This document shows, one piece after another, positions 54,860 to 63,428 of a DNA stretch of 64,000 nt. The stretch covers positions 620,001 to 684,000 of the forward strand of contig JACKAA010000002.1 in assembly GCA_020635275.1 (NCBI GenBank), written 5' to 3'. The notes beneath the pieces were generated by a model. That model was not told the origin of the DNA, searched no databases, and saw only the letters and a program-made list of their open reading frames with translations. Each line of letters opens with the position of its first letter. Within the stretch, counting starts at the first letter, position 1. The position numbers and the translations under genes were made by a program. The stretch comes from Ignavibacteriales bacterium. Its GTDB lineage: Bacteria > Bacteroidota > Ignavibacteria > Ignavibacteriales > Melioribacteraceae.

Positions 54860-57800
54860 TTATTCAACAATCGGTGCTCCCAATTTTTTCAATTCTGATT
54901 CTACTTCAGAAAAATCTTTATTTAAAATTTCGTCCAAATCTTTTTCAAATTTTGCATACATGCTTTTTGCAATATTAAGACTTTTTTCATGTGTGAGTGT
55001 TGGACCATATGTTGATAAGCCAACTCCTTGAGAAGCTACTCCCAATCTATACGTAATTGTAGGATCATATTTCTCGCCTATTTCCTCCTTTGATTTATTT
55101 CCATTCATTTGTTCATCAAGAAGGAAAAGTTTTTGTTTTGTTTGGTGAATTTTTAAAAATACGCCTGATATTGAACTTCCTACTTTTTCTGCAGAACGTT
55201 GAAATGCTTCTATTCGCTTAAATGATTTTGTTAATATTATCTTTGATGCAGAGACATTGTTTTGCAGATTATTCAAGTCATCAATAAAAGCAATTATTTC
55301 GTTATAGCTTCTTTCTTTTAATGCTCCATTATATAGTTTTTCTAAGCTAAAGTTAACAGGACCGGCTATTTTTACTACTTCCCCATTTATCTGTTTACAC
55401 AGGCTCACTGAGTAATTTCCAGGCGCTGCTAAGAATCCACTTTGTTCTTCCTTTGCCAGTTTAGATTCAAAATCTATTGCATCAATAGAAGGATATCTTA
55501 AATCCCAAGTTACTTGATGAAAACCTTTTTTATTTTCACATTTTACTTTACGTACCTCTTTTCCTTCTAAATCACTAATAATTAACCAAACAATCGGTTC
55601 GTCTTGTCTCCGTTCTTCTTCAACTTTTTCCCAGCCCGGAAAATTGATACTCTTGTTTTCTTTTTCTAAATCTTTCTCTTTTTCCTGCCTAATATCTTTT
55701 AATGATTTATACCCATCTTTTAGGTAGTAAGCAAATGTTGCACCAAATGGAGGATTCGGAGCTGTAAAATATCCAGCACCTTGAGATCCTTTTTCTCCAA
55801 ATCCATGACCAGGTCTTTGAATGTAGGAATATGCTTTTCTGCCTGTAAATAATTCTGCTTCTTTTACTTTCAAACTTTTTTCATCTAAATCACGAAGAAA
55901 AGAATAATCATCTAAAATATAAAACCCTCTGCCAAATGAAGCGCCGACTAAATCATTTTCTCTTCTTTGAATTGCTAAATCTCTAAAAGAAATTGTTGGC
56001 AAACCACCTTTTAATTTAATCCACTCTTCTCCTCCGTTGAGTGTAAAAAATATTCCAAACTCTGTTCCCACAAACATTAGATTAGGTTTTATGTGATCTT
56101 GAACTATTCTCCAGATTAATGTTCTTTCGGGCAGATTAGATTTTATTGATTTCCAAGTTTTTCCTTTGTCAGCACTTTTTAATAAGTAGGGATTATAATC
56201 TCCAAATTTGTGATTATCCAAAACCACATAAACGGTATTTGCATCATATAGATCAGCTTTTATATCATTTACAAAGGCTGTTTTCGGAACACCAGGTAGT
56301 TCACCAACCTCTATTTTTCTCCAGCTTTTTCCACCATCTTCTGTTAGCTGAATAATTCCATCATCTGTGCCTGCATAAATAAGTCCTTCTTTAATTGGAG
56401 ACTCAGCCAACGAAGTAATCGTATTGTAGTTGGACATTGCTAAAAAATCCCATGGTGCATCCCAGCTCCAGGTTTTATCCATTATTGGTAAATTCATTCT
56501 TTCTTGATTTTTTGTCAGGTCTCCTGAAATTGCTGTCCAGCTGTCACCTCTGTCTTCTGATTTCCAAACTCTTTGTGATGCAAAATAAATTCTTGATGGT
56601 TTGTGAGGAGAAACTAAAATGGGTGCATCCCAATTAAATCTTTCATAAGGTTCACCATCCTCAGGCTGTGGCTGAATATAAACTATTTCTCCGGTTGAAA
56701 TATCTATTCTATTTAAATTTCCTTCTTGCCATTCAGAATAAACAATGTTTGGATTTCCTGGTTCAGTTGCAGGCTGGTGTCCGTCTGCGTATAAAGTTAA
56801 AAACCAATCCGAGTTTCTAATTCCATGCACATTATCTGTTCTTGATGGTCCACCTTGAGTGCTGTTGTCTTGGGTTCCGCCATATATATTATAAAACGGT
56901 TCTTTATCATCAACAGCAACTTTATAAAATTGTGTAACTGGCAGATTGTTTATAAATCTCCAGGTTTCAGTATTATCAAATGTTTCATAAAGTCCGCCAT
57001 CCGTTCCAACTAATAAATAATTAGGATCGCCTTCCCTAAAAGCAATAGCATGATTATCAGAGTGTTTATGTTTTTCACTCATTCTAGTAAATGTTTTTCC
57101 ACCATCTTCAGAAACTTGCATTCTTACATCAACCAAGAAGATCTTATCAAACTGATGAGGACTTGCGTATAATTCTTGATAATAGTGCGGTCCGGTTGCG
57201 CCGGAAACTGTTTCGGACATTTTTTTCCACGAAGCACCTCTGTCTTCAGATTTAAAAACTCCGCCTGTTCTTCTATCTAATTCAATTGCGGTATAAATTA
57301 CATCTGGTTTTTGAGGAGAAATGGCTATTCCAATTTTTCCTTTATTACCTTTTGGTATTCCATTTTTTAATTCTTCCCAGGTTTCTCCACCATCGATAGA
57401 TTTATAAATTCCTGATCCCGCTCCGCCGCCCATATAAGAAGCTACATTTCTATGTCTTTGCCAGGTTGCGGCATAAATTAAGTTTTGATCTCTTGGATCA
57501 ACAGCAATATCGGTAACACCTATCCACTCATCATCTCCCAATGTTTTATTCCAGGTTTTACCACCGTCAACAGACTTATAAAATCCTCTTTCACCACCTT
57601 TTGACCAAAGTGGACCTTGTGCGGCAACATAAATTATATTTGAGTTTTCTTTATTAACAATAATTTTAGAAATGTGTTCAGAATATTTTAAACCTAAATT
57701 TTTCCAACTTTTTCCGCCGTCTTCACTTTTATAAATTCCATCACCATAACCAACGTGTCTTCCTCCAACATTTTCTCCTGTGCCCACCCAAATTACATTA

Positions 57801-58105
57801 GGATTATTAGGATCAATTGTTACACATCCAATTGAGTATGAGTTTTGATCATCAAAGATAGGCTCCCATGTCGTTCCGGAATTTACTGTTTTCCAAACTC
57901 CGCCAGATCCGACAGCAACATACCATATATTATTATTTTCAGGATGAATTGCAATATCTGCAATTCTGCCAGACATAAATGCTGGTCCAATACTTCTAAA
58001 TTTAATATCTGACAGACTTGAGCTTGAAATTACTGTGTCTTTCTGGGCAATACAAATAGATGAAAATATAAGTAAGAAAAGAACTAGGCGAGTCGTGGAC
58101 CTCAT
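54860..58105 (-). CDS. Exported ~1080-residue VPS10/BNR-type beta-propeller protein (paralog 2)
   Basis: Signal peptide (to about residue 20, ICIAQ), then Asp-box-like repeats such as IYKSEDGGKSWKNL, FYKSVDGGKTWNKT and IYKSIDGGETWEEL. The N-terminus of the mature part (FRSIGPAFMSGRIADIAIHP) matches that of the paralog at 43089 almost residue for residue, and shared elements continue through FGRGFYILDDYS to the C-terminal FPAV/APIVE region. The duplicated pair suggests variants of one extracytoplasmic binding protein. Function is unknown; sortilin-like peptide binding is one possibility. Confidence 0.82.
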   Translation of the reverse strand: MRSTTRLVLFLLIFSSICIAQKDTVISSSSLSDIKFRSIGPAFMSGRIADIAIHPENNNIWYVAVGSGGVWKTVNSGTTWEPIFDDQNSYSIGCVTIDPNNPNVIWVGTGENVGGRHVGYGDGIYKSEDGGKSWKNLGLKYSEHISKIIVNKENSNIIYVAAQGPLWSKGGERGFYKSVDGGKTWNKTLGDDEWIGVTDIAVDPRDQNLIYAATWQRHRNVASYMGGGAGSGIYKSIDGGETWEELKNGIPKGNKGKIGIAISPQKPDVIYTAIELDRRTGGVFKSEDRGASWKKMSETVSGATGPHYYQELYASPHQFDKIFLVDVRMQVSEDGGKTFTRMSEKHKHSDNHAIAFREGDPNYLLVGTDGGLYETFDNTETWRFINNLPVTQFYKVAVDDKEPFYNIYGGTQDNSTQGGPSRTDNVHGIRNSDWFLTLYADGHQPATEPGNPNIVYSEWQEGNLNRIDISTGEIVYIQPQPEDGEPYERFNWDAPILVSPHKPSRIYFASQRVWKSEDRGDSWTAISGDLTKNQERMNLPIMDKTWSWDAPWDFLAMSNYNTITSLAESPIKEGLIYAGTDDGIIQLTEDGGKSWRKIEVGELPGVPKTAFVNDIKADLYDANTVYVVLDNHKFGDYNPYLLKSADKGKTWKSIKSNLPERTLIWRIVQDHIKPNLMFVGTEFGIFFTLNGGEEWIKLKGGLPTISFRDLAIQRRENDLVGASFGRGFYILDDYSFLRDLDEKSLKVKEAELFTGRKAYSYIQRPGHGFGEKGSQGAGYFTAPNPPFGATFAYYLKDGYKSLKDIRQEKEKDLEKENKSINFPGWEKVEEERRQDEPIVWLIISDLEGKEVRKVKCENKKGFHQVTWDLRYPSIDAIDFESKLAKEEQSGFLAAPGNYSVSLCKQINGEVVKIAGPVNFSLEKLYNGALKERSYNEIIAFIDDLNNLQNNVSASKIILTKSFKRIEAFQRSAEKVGSSISGVFLKIHQTKQKLFLLDEQMNGNKSKEEIGEKYDPTITYRLGVASQGVGLSTYGPTLTHEKSLNIAKSMYAKFEKDLDEILNKDFSEVESELKKLGAPIVE

Positions 58106-58162
58106 TTTATCTCCAGGTAAAAATTGTAAATGATGTGAAAACCTAAATTAATAAAATAGAAT

Positions 58163-59305
58163 TTATTTTATAAGATTAAATATTTCTTTTCTGTTTTCAT
58201 CTAAATGCGGAGGTGGTGAAAGAGTTTTAACTCTTTGATTTTTTATATTAGCAGAAAAAGTATTAACTCCAAATAATCTTTTATTATCCTTTATTCCAGT
58301 TAGCAATATCTCTTTTGCTTGATTTTGTTCAAACACTTCTTTCATATTTTTAATAACCGCAGCCGGAATTTTTTTTCTATTTAATAATTCAATTAAACTT
58401 TTTGAATTATATTTTAAAATTATATTAGATAATATTTCTTTTAACTCATCTCTGTTTTTAACTCGTTCAAGGTTTGTAGAGAATTTTTGACAATTAATTT
58501 CTTCTTTTTTATCTATAAGATTACAAAAGGTTTTAAACTGTTTATCGTTTCCAATTGCCAACAAAATATGTTTTTTATCTTTTGTTAGAAAAGTAGTTCC
58601 GTAAGGAAAAATATTTGGGTGATCGGAACCTTTTCTTTCAGGTATTATACTGGCATTTAAATAATTTGATGCTTGATTAGCCAATGAGGAAATTCCGGCT
58701 TGTAAAAGTGAGCATTCCACAAAACTGCCTTTTCCAGATTTTAATTTTTCAATATATGCTAAAAGTACTGCTTCTTTAATTTGGTGGGCGGCTAAAATAT
58801 CAATAAGTGCGACTGGCATTTTTAATGGATCTGTAAGAGGCAAGCCATTCATAAACATAAATCCTGAATAGGCTTGAATTACTGCATCAAAAGCCGTGCG
58901 TTCATCATCTATTCCAAACCCGGTTATTTGTGCATAAATAATTTTAGAATTTATTTTCTTAATTGATTTATAATCAGCCTTCAACTTTTTATCATCACCA
59001 AATTTAAAACTTACTGTAATTACATCTGAGATTTTTACAAGTTTTGAAAATATATTATAATCTTCCTTTTCTTCTAAGTTTAATGCAATTGATTTCTTTC
59101 CCCAATTTACTGAGCAAAAATAACTCGATATATCACTTTCTATATTTTCATTTGATAATTTCCAACTTCTTGTAACATCACCATTTGTTAGTGGATTTTC
59201 AATCTTAATTACATCTGCACCTAATTCAGCAAAAAACATTCCCACAGAAGGTCCGGCCAAAACAGAAGATAGTTCTAAAACTCTAAGTCCTTTAAATATT
59301 TTCAT
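58163..59305 (-). CDS. Class III CoA-transferase (CaiB/BaiF family)
   Basis: The protein opens with GLRVLELSSVLAGPSVGMFFAELGADVIKIENP, a hallmark of the family, and has the catalytic-Asp context FDAVIQAYSGFM (Asp near residue 160) and MPVALIDILAAH. These interlaced-dimer enzymes move CoA between carboxylic acids (for example formyl-, carnitinyl- or bile-acid-CoA); the natural pair is unknown here. At 380 residues it is normal length. It stands between the large propeller gene and the 258-base gap with repeated 9-mers. Confidence 0.92.
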   Translation of the reverse strand: MKIFKGLRVLELSSVLAGPSVGMFFAELGADVIKIENPLTNGDVTRSWKLSNENIESDISSYFCSVNWGKKSIALNLEEKEDYNIFSKLVKISDVITVSFKFGDDKKLKADYKSIKKINSKIIYAQITGFGIDDERTAFDAVIQAYSGFMFMNGLPLTDPLKMPVALIDILAAHQIKEAVLLAYIEKLKSGKGSFVECSLLQAGISSLANQASNYLNASIIPERKGSDHPNIFPYGTTFLTKDKKHILLAIGNDKQFKTFCNLIDKKEEINCQKFSTNLERVKNRDELKEILSNIILKYNSKSLIELLNRKKIPAAVIKNMKEVFEQNQAKEILLTGIKDNKRLFGVNTFSANIKNQRVKTLSPPPHLDENRKEIFNLIK

Positions 59306-59563
59306 ATGTTAATAAGTTGTTAAAATATGTTGATAAACTAAAGTCATATTGTTAGTAAGTAACATCTATTTTTGTTTGTGTTAGTTTCTGTTATAATTAA
59401 CAAAACTTATCAACAATTTACTAATTACATTTTATTTAAATATAGTCTGTATTCAAGCTATTTATTACTTATCAACATATTAACATGCTTATTATTTATT
59501 ATTATTTAAATATATTATTCATTTTAAATAATATAGTGTGTTGATAAGTAAAGTTATTTTTAT
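59306..59563. other. AT-rich gap with four copies of TTATCAACA, candidate DnaA-box cluster/oriC
   Basis: The 9-mer TTATCAACA, one base from the DnaA-box consensus TTATCCACA, occurs four times in 220 bases: at 59407-59415 and 59469-59477 on the plus strand, and at 59328-59336 and 59539-59547 on the minus strand. A near copy (TTATTAACA, minus strand) is at 59307-59315. An extremely AT-rich run lies at about 59489-59535. The parS-like sites and mnmG lie about 9 kb away. The layout resembles a replication origin, but neighbouring genes on both sides are on the minus strand, and no dnaA is seen. Confidence 0.4.
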
Positions 59564-61285
59564 CTACTGTATTTTTTTTCCAGGTACTTCTTGATTGTTT
59601 TGATATAAAATTAATTTATTTACTTCGTTATTTTCATTATTTATAAACTCTATTTTTGCTTGAACAACTTTATAGTAAAAAATATTTTCGGCTTCCGGAT
59701 AAACTTGAAATTTTCCCTGACCTGTTGCTTGTGCAAACAAGTTATTTCCTTCGGATGAAATTGTAATTTTAAAATTTGGAAATAACTCATACTCGCCAAT
59801 AAATTTTTGAAGCGTTTCACCTGTAACATTAAAATCAGCCGGAGGTTCAATTTTATATCCTAATTTATTTAACATATTATAACCATTTTTATTTTGTGAG
59901 TTCAGCTCAACAGATTTCCTGTAAAACTCAATGGCTTTTTCTTTATTTCCACTTATCATATAAGCTTCACCCATACTGTCATAAGTATTATATGATTTTG
60001 GATATTCATCAATATTTAGCTGAAATATTTTTATAGCGTTATCAATTTTATTTTCTCTAAGGTAAAGATAGCCTAACGTGTTTATTTCATTTTCACTAAA
60101 ACTATACTTATCACTCTCATTTTCTTTTAATCTTTCATATTCCGCAATTGCATTATCTATTCCATCACTATCTACTAATTGGTATAAATGCTTTCCAATA
60201 GGCTTTTTTGGGTATGTAAATTCCTGGTCATATAAAATTTTCATTATTCCATTAACCATTTCATTTAATGGAGCGCTGCCAGTATTATTCAAAATAACTA
60301 TAAGCTGTTTGTTTTCAATGAATCTGGATATTATTGTACTAAATCCATTAATTCCGCCAGAATGAGAAATATAAGTTAAACTGTCTTGCTGGCCTGGAAT
60401 TCCATATTTTCTTATTCCCCAACCATATCCGTAATTATTTAAAAAAGGAGTAAAAGTTTTATTTTTACTTTCCTCACTTAAAATTTTATCTGTGTATAAT
60501 GCCTGATCCCACAAATATAAATCTTCTACAGTAGAAGCAATATCACCGGCGCCAATTGCGTTTCCAACATTAAAGTATTGTGTGTTTGTAAAATTTGACC
60601 CAAAAACATTATAACCCGATGCTTTATTTTTAATAATTTTTTCAGGTCTTTCTAAATAAGAATTTTTCATTTCAAGAGGAATAAAAATTCTTTCTTTTAT
60701 ATTTTGCTCAAAACTTTTTGCTGTAACTTCCTCAATTATTTTTGCTAATAATAAATATCCGCTATTATTGTATGAGTATTTAAAGCCTGGCCCAAACTCT
60801 AAATCACCCATACAAAATTTTTCAACTAGCTGATCAATTGTATAAGGATTTCTAGATGAATCAGACCAAAAACCCGGATAACCAGTATAACTTGGAATTC
60901 CGGAAGTATGAGTTAATAAGTGGTGAATAGTAACTTTATCACCAGTATCTTTTCTGTAATTTTTAAGATACGCGGTCATCTTTTCTTCTAACTTAATCTT
61001 ACCTTCTTCTACCAGCTGCATAATTACTGCTGATGTAAATTGTTTTGTAATAGATCCAAGTCGATGAACTGTATTTTCTGAATTGGGAATTTCATAATCT
61101 AAATTTGCAAAACCATAACCCTTCTTAAAAATAATCTCACCTTTATCAGCAATTAATACGGAGCCATTCAACATCTCATACTCATTAAATTTGGATAAAA
61201 GATCATCAATTTTTTCTTGTTTTGTTTGAGAAAAAGCGAGTGAACAAAAAAGCGTAGTAAGTAAAATAATTATTCTGGAAGTCAT
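59564..61285 (-). CDS. Exported serine hydrolase (beta-lactamase/S12 family) with C-terminal TPRs
   Basis: After a signal peptide (to about residue 19) the catalytic domain shows SITK (Ser78, Lys81), the Y-x-N motif YNN (near residue 173) and HSGG near 310. A tetratricopeptide region follows (about residues 395-475; YNTYDSMGEAYMISGNKEKA is typical), and the last 95 residues form a beta domain like those found after such hydrolases (DUF3471-like). Likely an esterase or peptidase of the periplasm rather than a resistance enzyme. Its closest relative in the window is the shorter enzyme at 21231. Confidence 0.85.
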   Translation of the reverse strand: MTSRIIILLTTLFCSLAFSQTKQEKIDDLLSKFNEYEMLNGSVLIADKGEIIFKKGYGFANLDYEIPNSENTVHRLGSITKQFTSAVIMQLVEEGKIKLEEKMTAYLKNYRKDTGDKVTIHHLLTHTSGIPSYTGYPGFWSDSSRNPYTIDQLVEKFCMGDLEFGPGFKYSYNNSGYLLLAKIIEEVTAKSFEQNIKERIFIPLEMKNSYLERPEKIIKNKASGYNVFGSNFTNTQYFNVGNAIGAGDIASTVEDLYLWDQALYTDKILSEESKNKTFTPFLNNYGYGWGIRKYGIPGQQDSLTYISHSGGINGFSTIISRFIENKQLIVILNNTGSAPLNEMVNGIMKILYDQEFTYPKKPIGKHLYQLVDSDGIDNAIAEYERLKENESDKYSFSENEINTLGYLYLRENKIDNAIKIFQLNIDEYPKSYNTYDSMGEAYMISGNKEKAIEFYRKSVELNSQNKNGYNMLNKLGYKIEPPADFNVTGETLQKFIGEYELFPNFKITISSEGNNLFAQATGQGKFQVYPEAENIFYYKVVQAKIEFINNENNEVNKLILYQNNQEVPGKKIQ

Positions 61286-61392
61286 AATATTTCTCCACTA
61301 AAATTTATTTTTAAAGTAATTAAATAATTAACTTATTAAAGTTAGACGTGGAAGAAAAGAAAAGGTTGATTACAAAAAGTTAATGTAAATTT

Positions 61393-62412
61393 TTAGTCCT
61401 TATATAATTTTACAACAGGCTCTGCACCGCTAATTCTGTAACCTCGAAACATACCCTGTGTATTATAAGACATTGCAACATTTCCATACTTATCTAAACC
61501 AATTACACCGCCAAGTGCATTTTGCGTTTTTAGTTTTTTATTAATAACTTGATCGGCAGCTTCTTTAATTGTTAATCCTTTATACTCCATTAAAGCTGAA
61601 ATATCATGAGTTACAACATTTCTTATAAAAAACTCACCATGACCGGTTGCAGAAAGAGCGCAGGTTTTATTATTAGCATAAGTTCCGGCTCCAATAATTG
61701 GCGAATCACCAACACGTCCATACTTTTTTCCCATCATACCGCCTGTTGATGTTCCAGCAGCAAGATTTCCATTTTTATCTAATGCAGCACAACCAACAGT
61801 TCCATATTTTTTATTTTTATGTTCAAGAGACGCTTTATCTTTATTTTTTAGATTATTATACTCGTCTAGCATTCTATCTGTTTTGAAATATGAGTTGTCA
61901 ACTTTTTCTAATCCAAACTCATCTGCAAACTTTTCAGCTCCATCTCCAAACATTAAAACATGCGGAGAATGTTCCATTACAAATCTTGCAAGTGTAATTG
62001 GATTTTTTATATGTTTTAAACTTGCAACACCACCTGCGCTCAAATCCTTACCACTCATAATTGATGCATCTAACTCTGCATTTCCTTCGTCATTAAGAAC
62101 CGCACCTTTACCTGCGTTAAAAAGAGGAGAGTCTTCTAAAACTCTAATTACAGTTTCAACTGCATCCACAGCGGAACCATTATTTTCCAGAATTTCATAT
62201 CCTAAATTCAGGGCTTCATTTATTTTATAAATATATTGTTCCTCTTCTTCCTTAGAATATCTGCCCTCATAAATAAATCCAGCGCCACCATGTAAAACCA
62301 ATGCAAAATTAACCTTGTCGGTTTTAATATCATTATTCTTTATTTCTTTAACACAACCACTTACAAAAAGTGTGATGAAAAGAATAGTAATTTGTAGTAT
62401 GGTTTTGATCAT
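61393..62412 (-). CDS. Isoaspartyl peptidase/plant-type L-asparaginase, lipoprotein
   Basis: This N-terminal-nucleophile hydrolase is made as a precursor that cuts itself before a Thr, which becomes the nucleophile; the site is visible as KKYGTVGCAAL (near residue 205), followed by AAGTSTGGMMGKKYGRVGDSPIIGAGTYA. The alpha chain begins LVLHGGAGFIYEG. It releases isoaspartyl residues or free Asp from small peptides. A lipobox (FVSGC, Cys20) shows it is exported and lipid-anchored, unlike the cytosolic E. coli IaaA. AAGGAG lies before the ATG. Confidence 0.92.
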   Translation of the reverse strand: MIKTILQITILFITLFVSGCVKEIKNNDIKTDKVNFALVLHGGAGFIYEGRYSKEEEEQYIYKINEALNLGYEILENNGSAVDAVETVIRVLEDSPLFNAGKGAVLNDEGNAELDASIMSGKDLSAGGVASLKHIKNPITLARFVMEHSPHVLMFGDGAEKFADEFGLEKVDNSYFKTDRMLDEYNNLKNKDKASLEHKNKKYGTVGCAALDKNGNLAAGTSTGGMMGKKYGRVGDSPIIGAGTYANNKTCALSATGHGEFFIRNVVTHDISALMEYKGLTIKEAADQVINKKLKTQNALGGVIGLDKYGNVAMSYNTQGMFRGYRISGAEPVVKLYKD

Positions 62413-62701
62413 AGAAAACTCCTTAAAATACTTCTATTAAAATTTAGTAATGAAATTATAAAAAGATTTTAACTGTCAACAAATTATATAGAAAAATAAT
62501 TGGTATAATTTTATGTAACAATGTCACTTTATTTATCAAAAAATGCACTTATTATTATATAAAAACAAAAATTGTTGTTATAAAAGTATTGTTTTTAGTT
62601 TAAAAACAAGATATTTAAATAAAAATCAGCAAAACTTTGGAACATATTTGATAATTCAAAAGTCTATATAGATATAAAATTTAATGAAAGGAAAAATTAT
62701 C

Positions 62702-62944
62702 ATGAATAAAAAGATAGATAATCCTTTATCTGAACTAATTAGTGATGAAATTTATGAAACCCTAGAAAGCAGGGGATTAATAAATAAGAAATCCGTTAGA
62801 GATTACATGATAAGAAAAAGATTTGATACTTTGCGTCAAAAAGAAATTAGTGCCGGCGACGCAATAGAAAAAATCCAGGAAGATTATCCATATCTTCAGT
62901 TTGACTCGATAAGGAAAATTATTTATAATAGACCAAGCTCCTAA
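62702..62944 (+). CDS. Small helical protein, possible helix-turn-helix
   Basis: An 80-residue protein with predicted helices throughout. The C-terminal part, SAGDAIEKIQEDYPYLQFDSIRKIIY, resembles a helix-turn-helix in which the second helix starts at the Asp-Ser-Ile-Arg; this is a by-eye impression. I preferred the ATG at 62702 over the in-frame one at 62684, which lacks a Shine-Dalgarno and contributes only MKGKII. The function is unknown. It starts a plus-strand set together with the thioredoxin-like and thioredoxin reductase genes 137 bases downstream. Confidence 0.55.
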   Translation: MNKKIDNPLSELISDEIYETLESRGLINKKSVRDYMIRKRFDTLRQKEISAGDAIEKIQEDYPYLQFDSIRKIIYNRPSS

Positions 62945-63080
62945 GTAACTTATCCTTATTATCATGTTATTTTGATTTCTCTTAAATGAGATGAGAATAT
63001 TTACGTCCTTTTTTAGAAACCAACAGTAATTTTCTGCATCAAACCTTTTATAATCTAAAATAAAATTATAGGATATTAAA

Positions 63081-63428
63081 ATGACATTACCAACAAACTT
63101 AAATCATGTGGCAACTGCAGATGACTTACAAAAAATTATAAGTGAAAATGATAACGTTATGGTTTGCTGCGGAAGAATGGGTCCGATGTGTGTACCTGTT
63201 TATGGAATAATGGAAGAAATACAAAATGAGTATAACCACGTTAAATTTTATGATATGGCTTTTGATAGTCCGGAAGCACACATAATCAGAAACTTACCTG
63301 AATGCCAAGGCTTTGCCGGATTACCATTTACAGTGTATTACAAAAATGGAAAAGTTGCCAAAGCTACATCCAGCATTCAAGATATGGATCAAGTAACAGA
63401 TATTTTAAATAATGAGTTTGCAAAATAA
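63081..63428 (+). CDS. Thioredoxin-fold protein with a non-canonical active site
   Basis: The 115-residue protein has the thioredoxin fold pattern, with the cis-Pro loop in GFAGLPFTVYYKNGKV (near residue 80) where thioredoxins have P-T-L-x-x-F-K-x-G. At the active-site position the W-C-G-P-C motif is replaced: the aligned stretch is C29-C30-G-R-M33-G-P-M36-C37-V-P, so both catalytic Cys positions hold Met while other Cys residues flank them. It stops directly before the reductase gene (stop and next ATG adjoin), so it should be the partner of that reductase. I recall similar proteins in anaerobes, but cannot name their reaction. Confidence 0.8.
   Translation: MTLPTNLNHVATADDLQKIISENDNVMVCCGRMGPMCVPVYGIMEEIQNEYNHVKFYDMAFDSPEAHIIRNLPECQGFAGLPFTVYYKNGKVAKATSSIQDMDQVTDILNNEFAK

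Noticed and set aside
62413..62683. Divergent AT-rich gap as oriC
   Set aside because: Genes diverge here, which suits an origin, but no DnaA-box-like 9-mers were found, unlike in the 59306-59563 gap.
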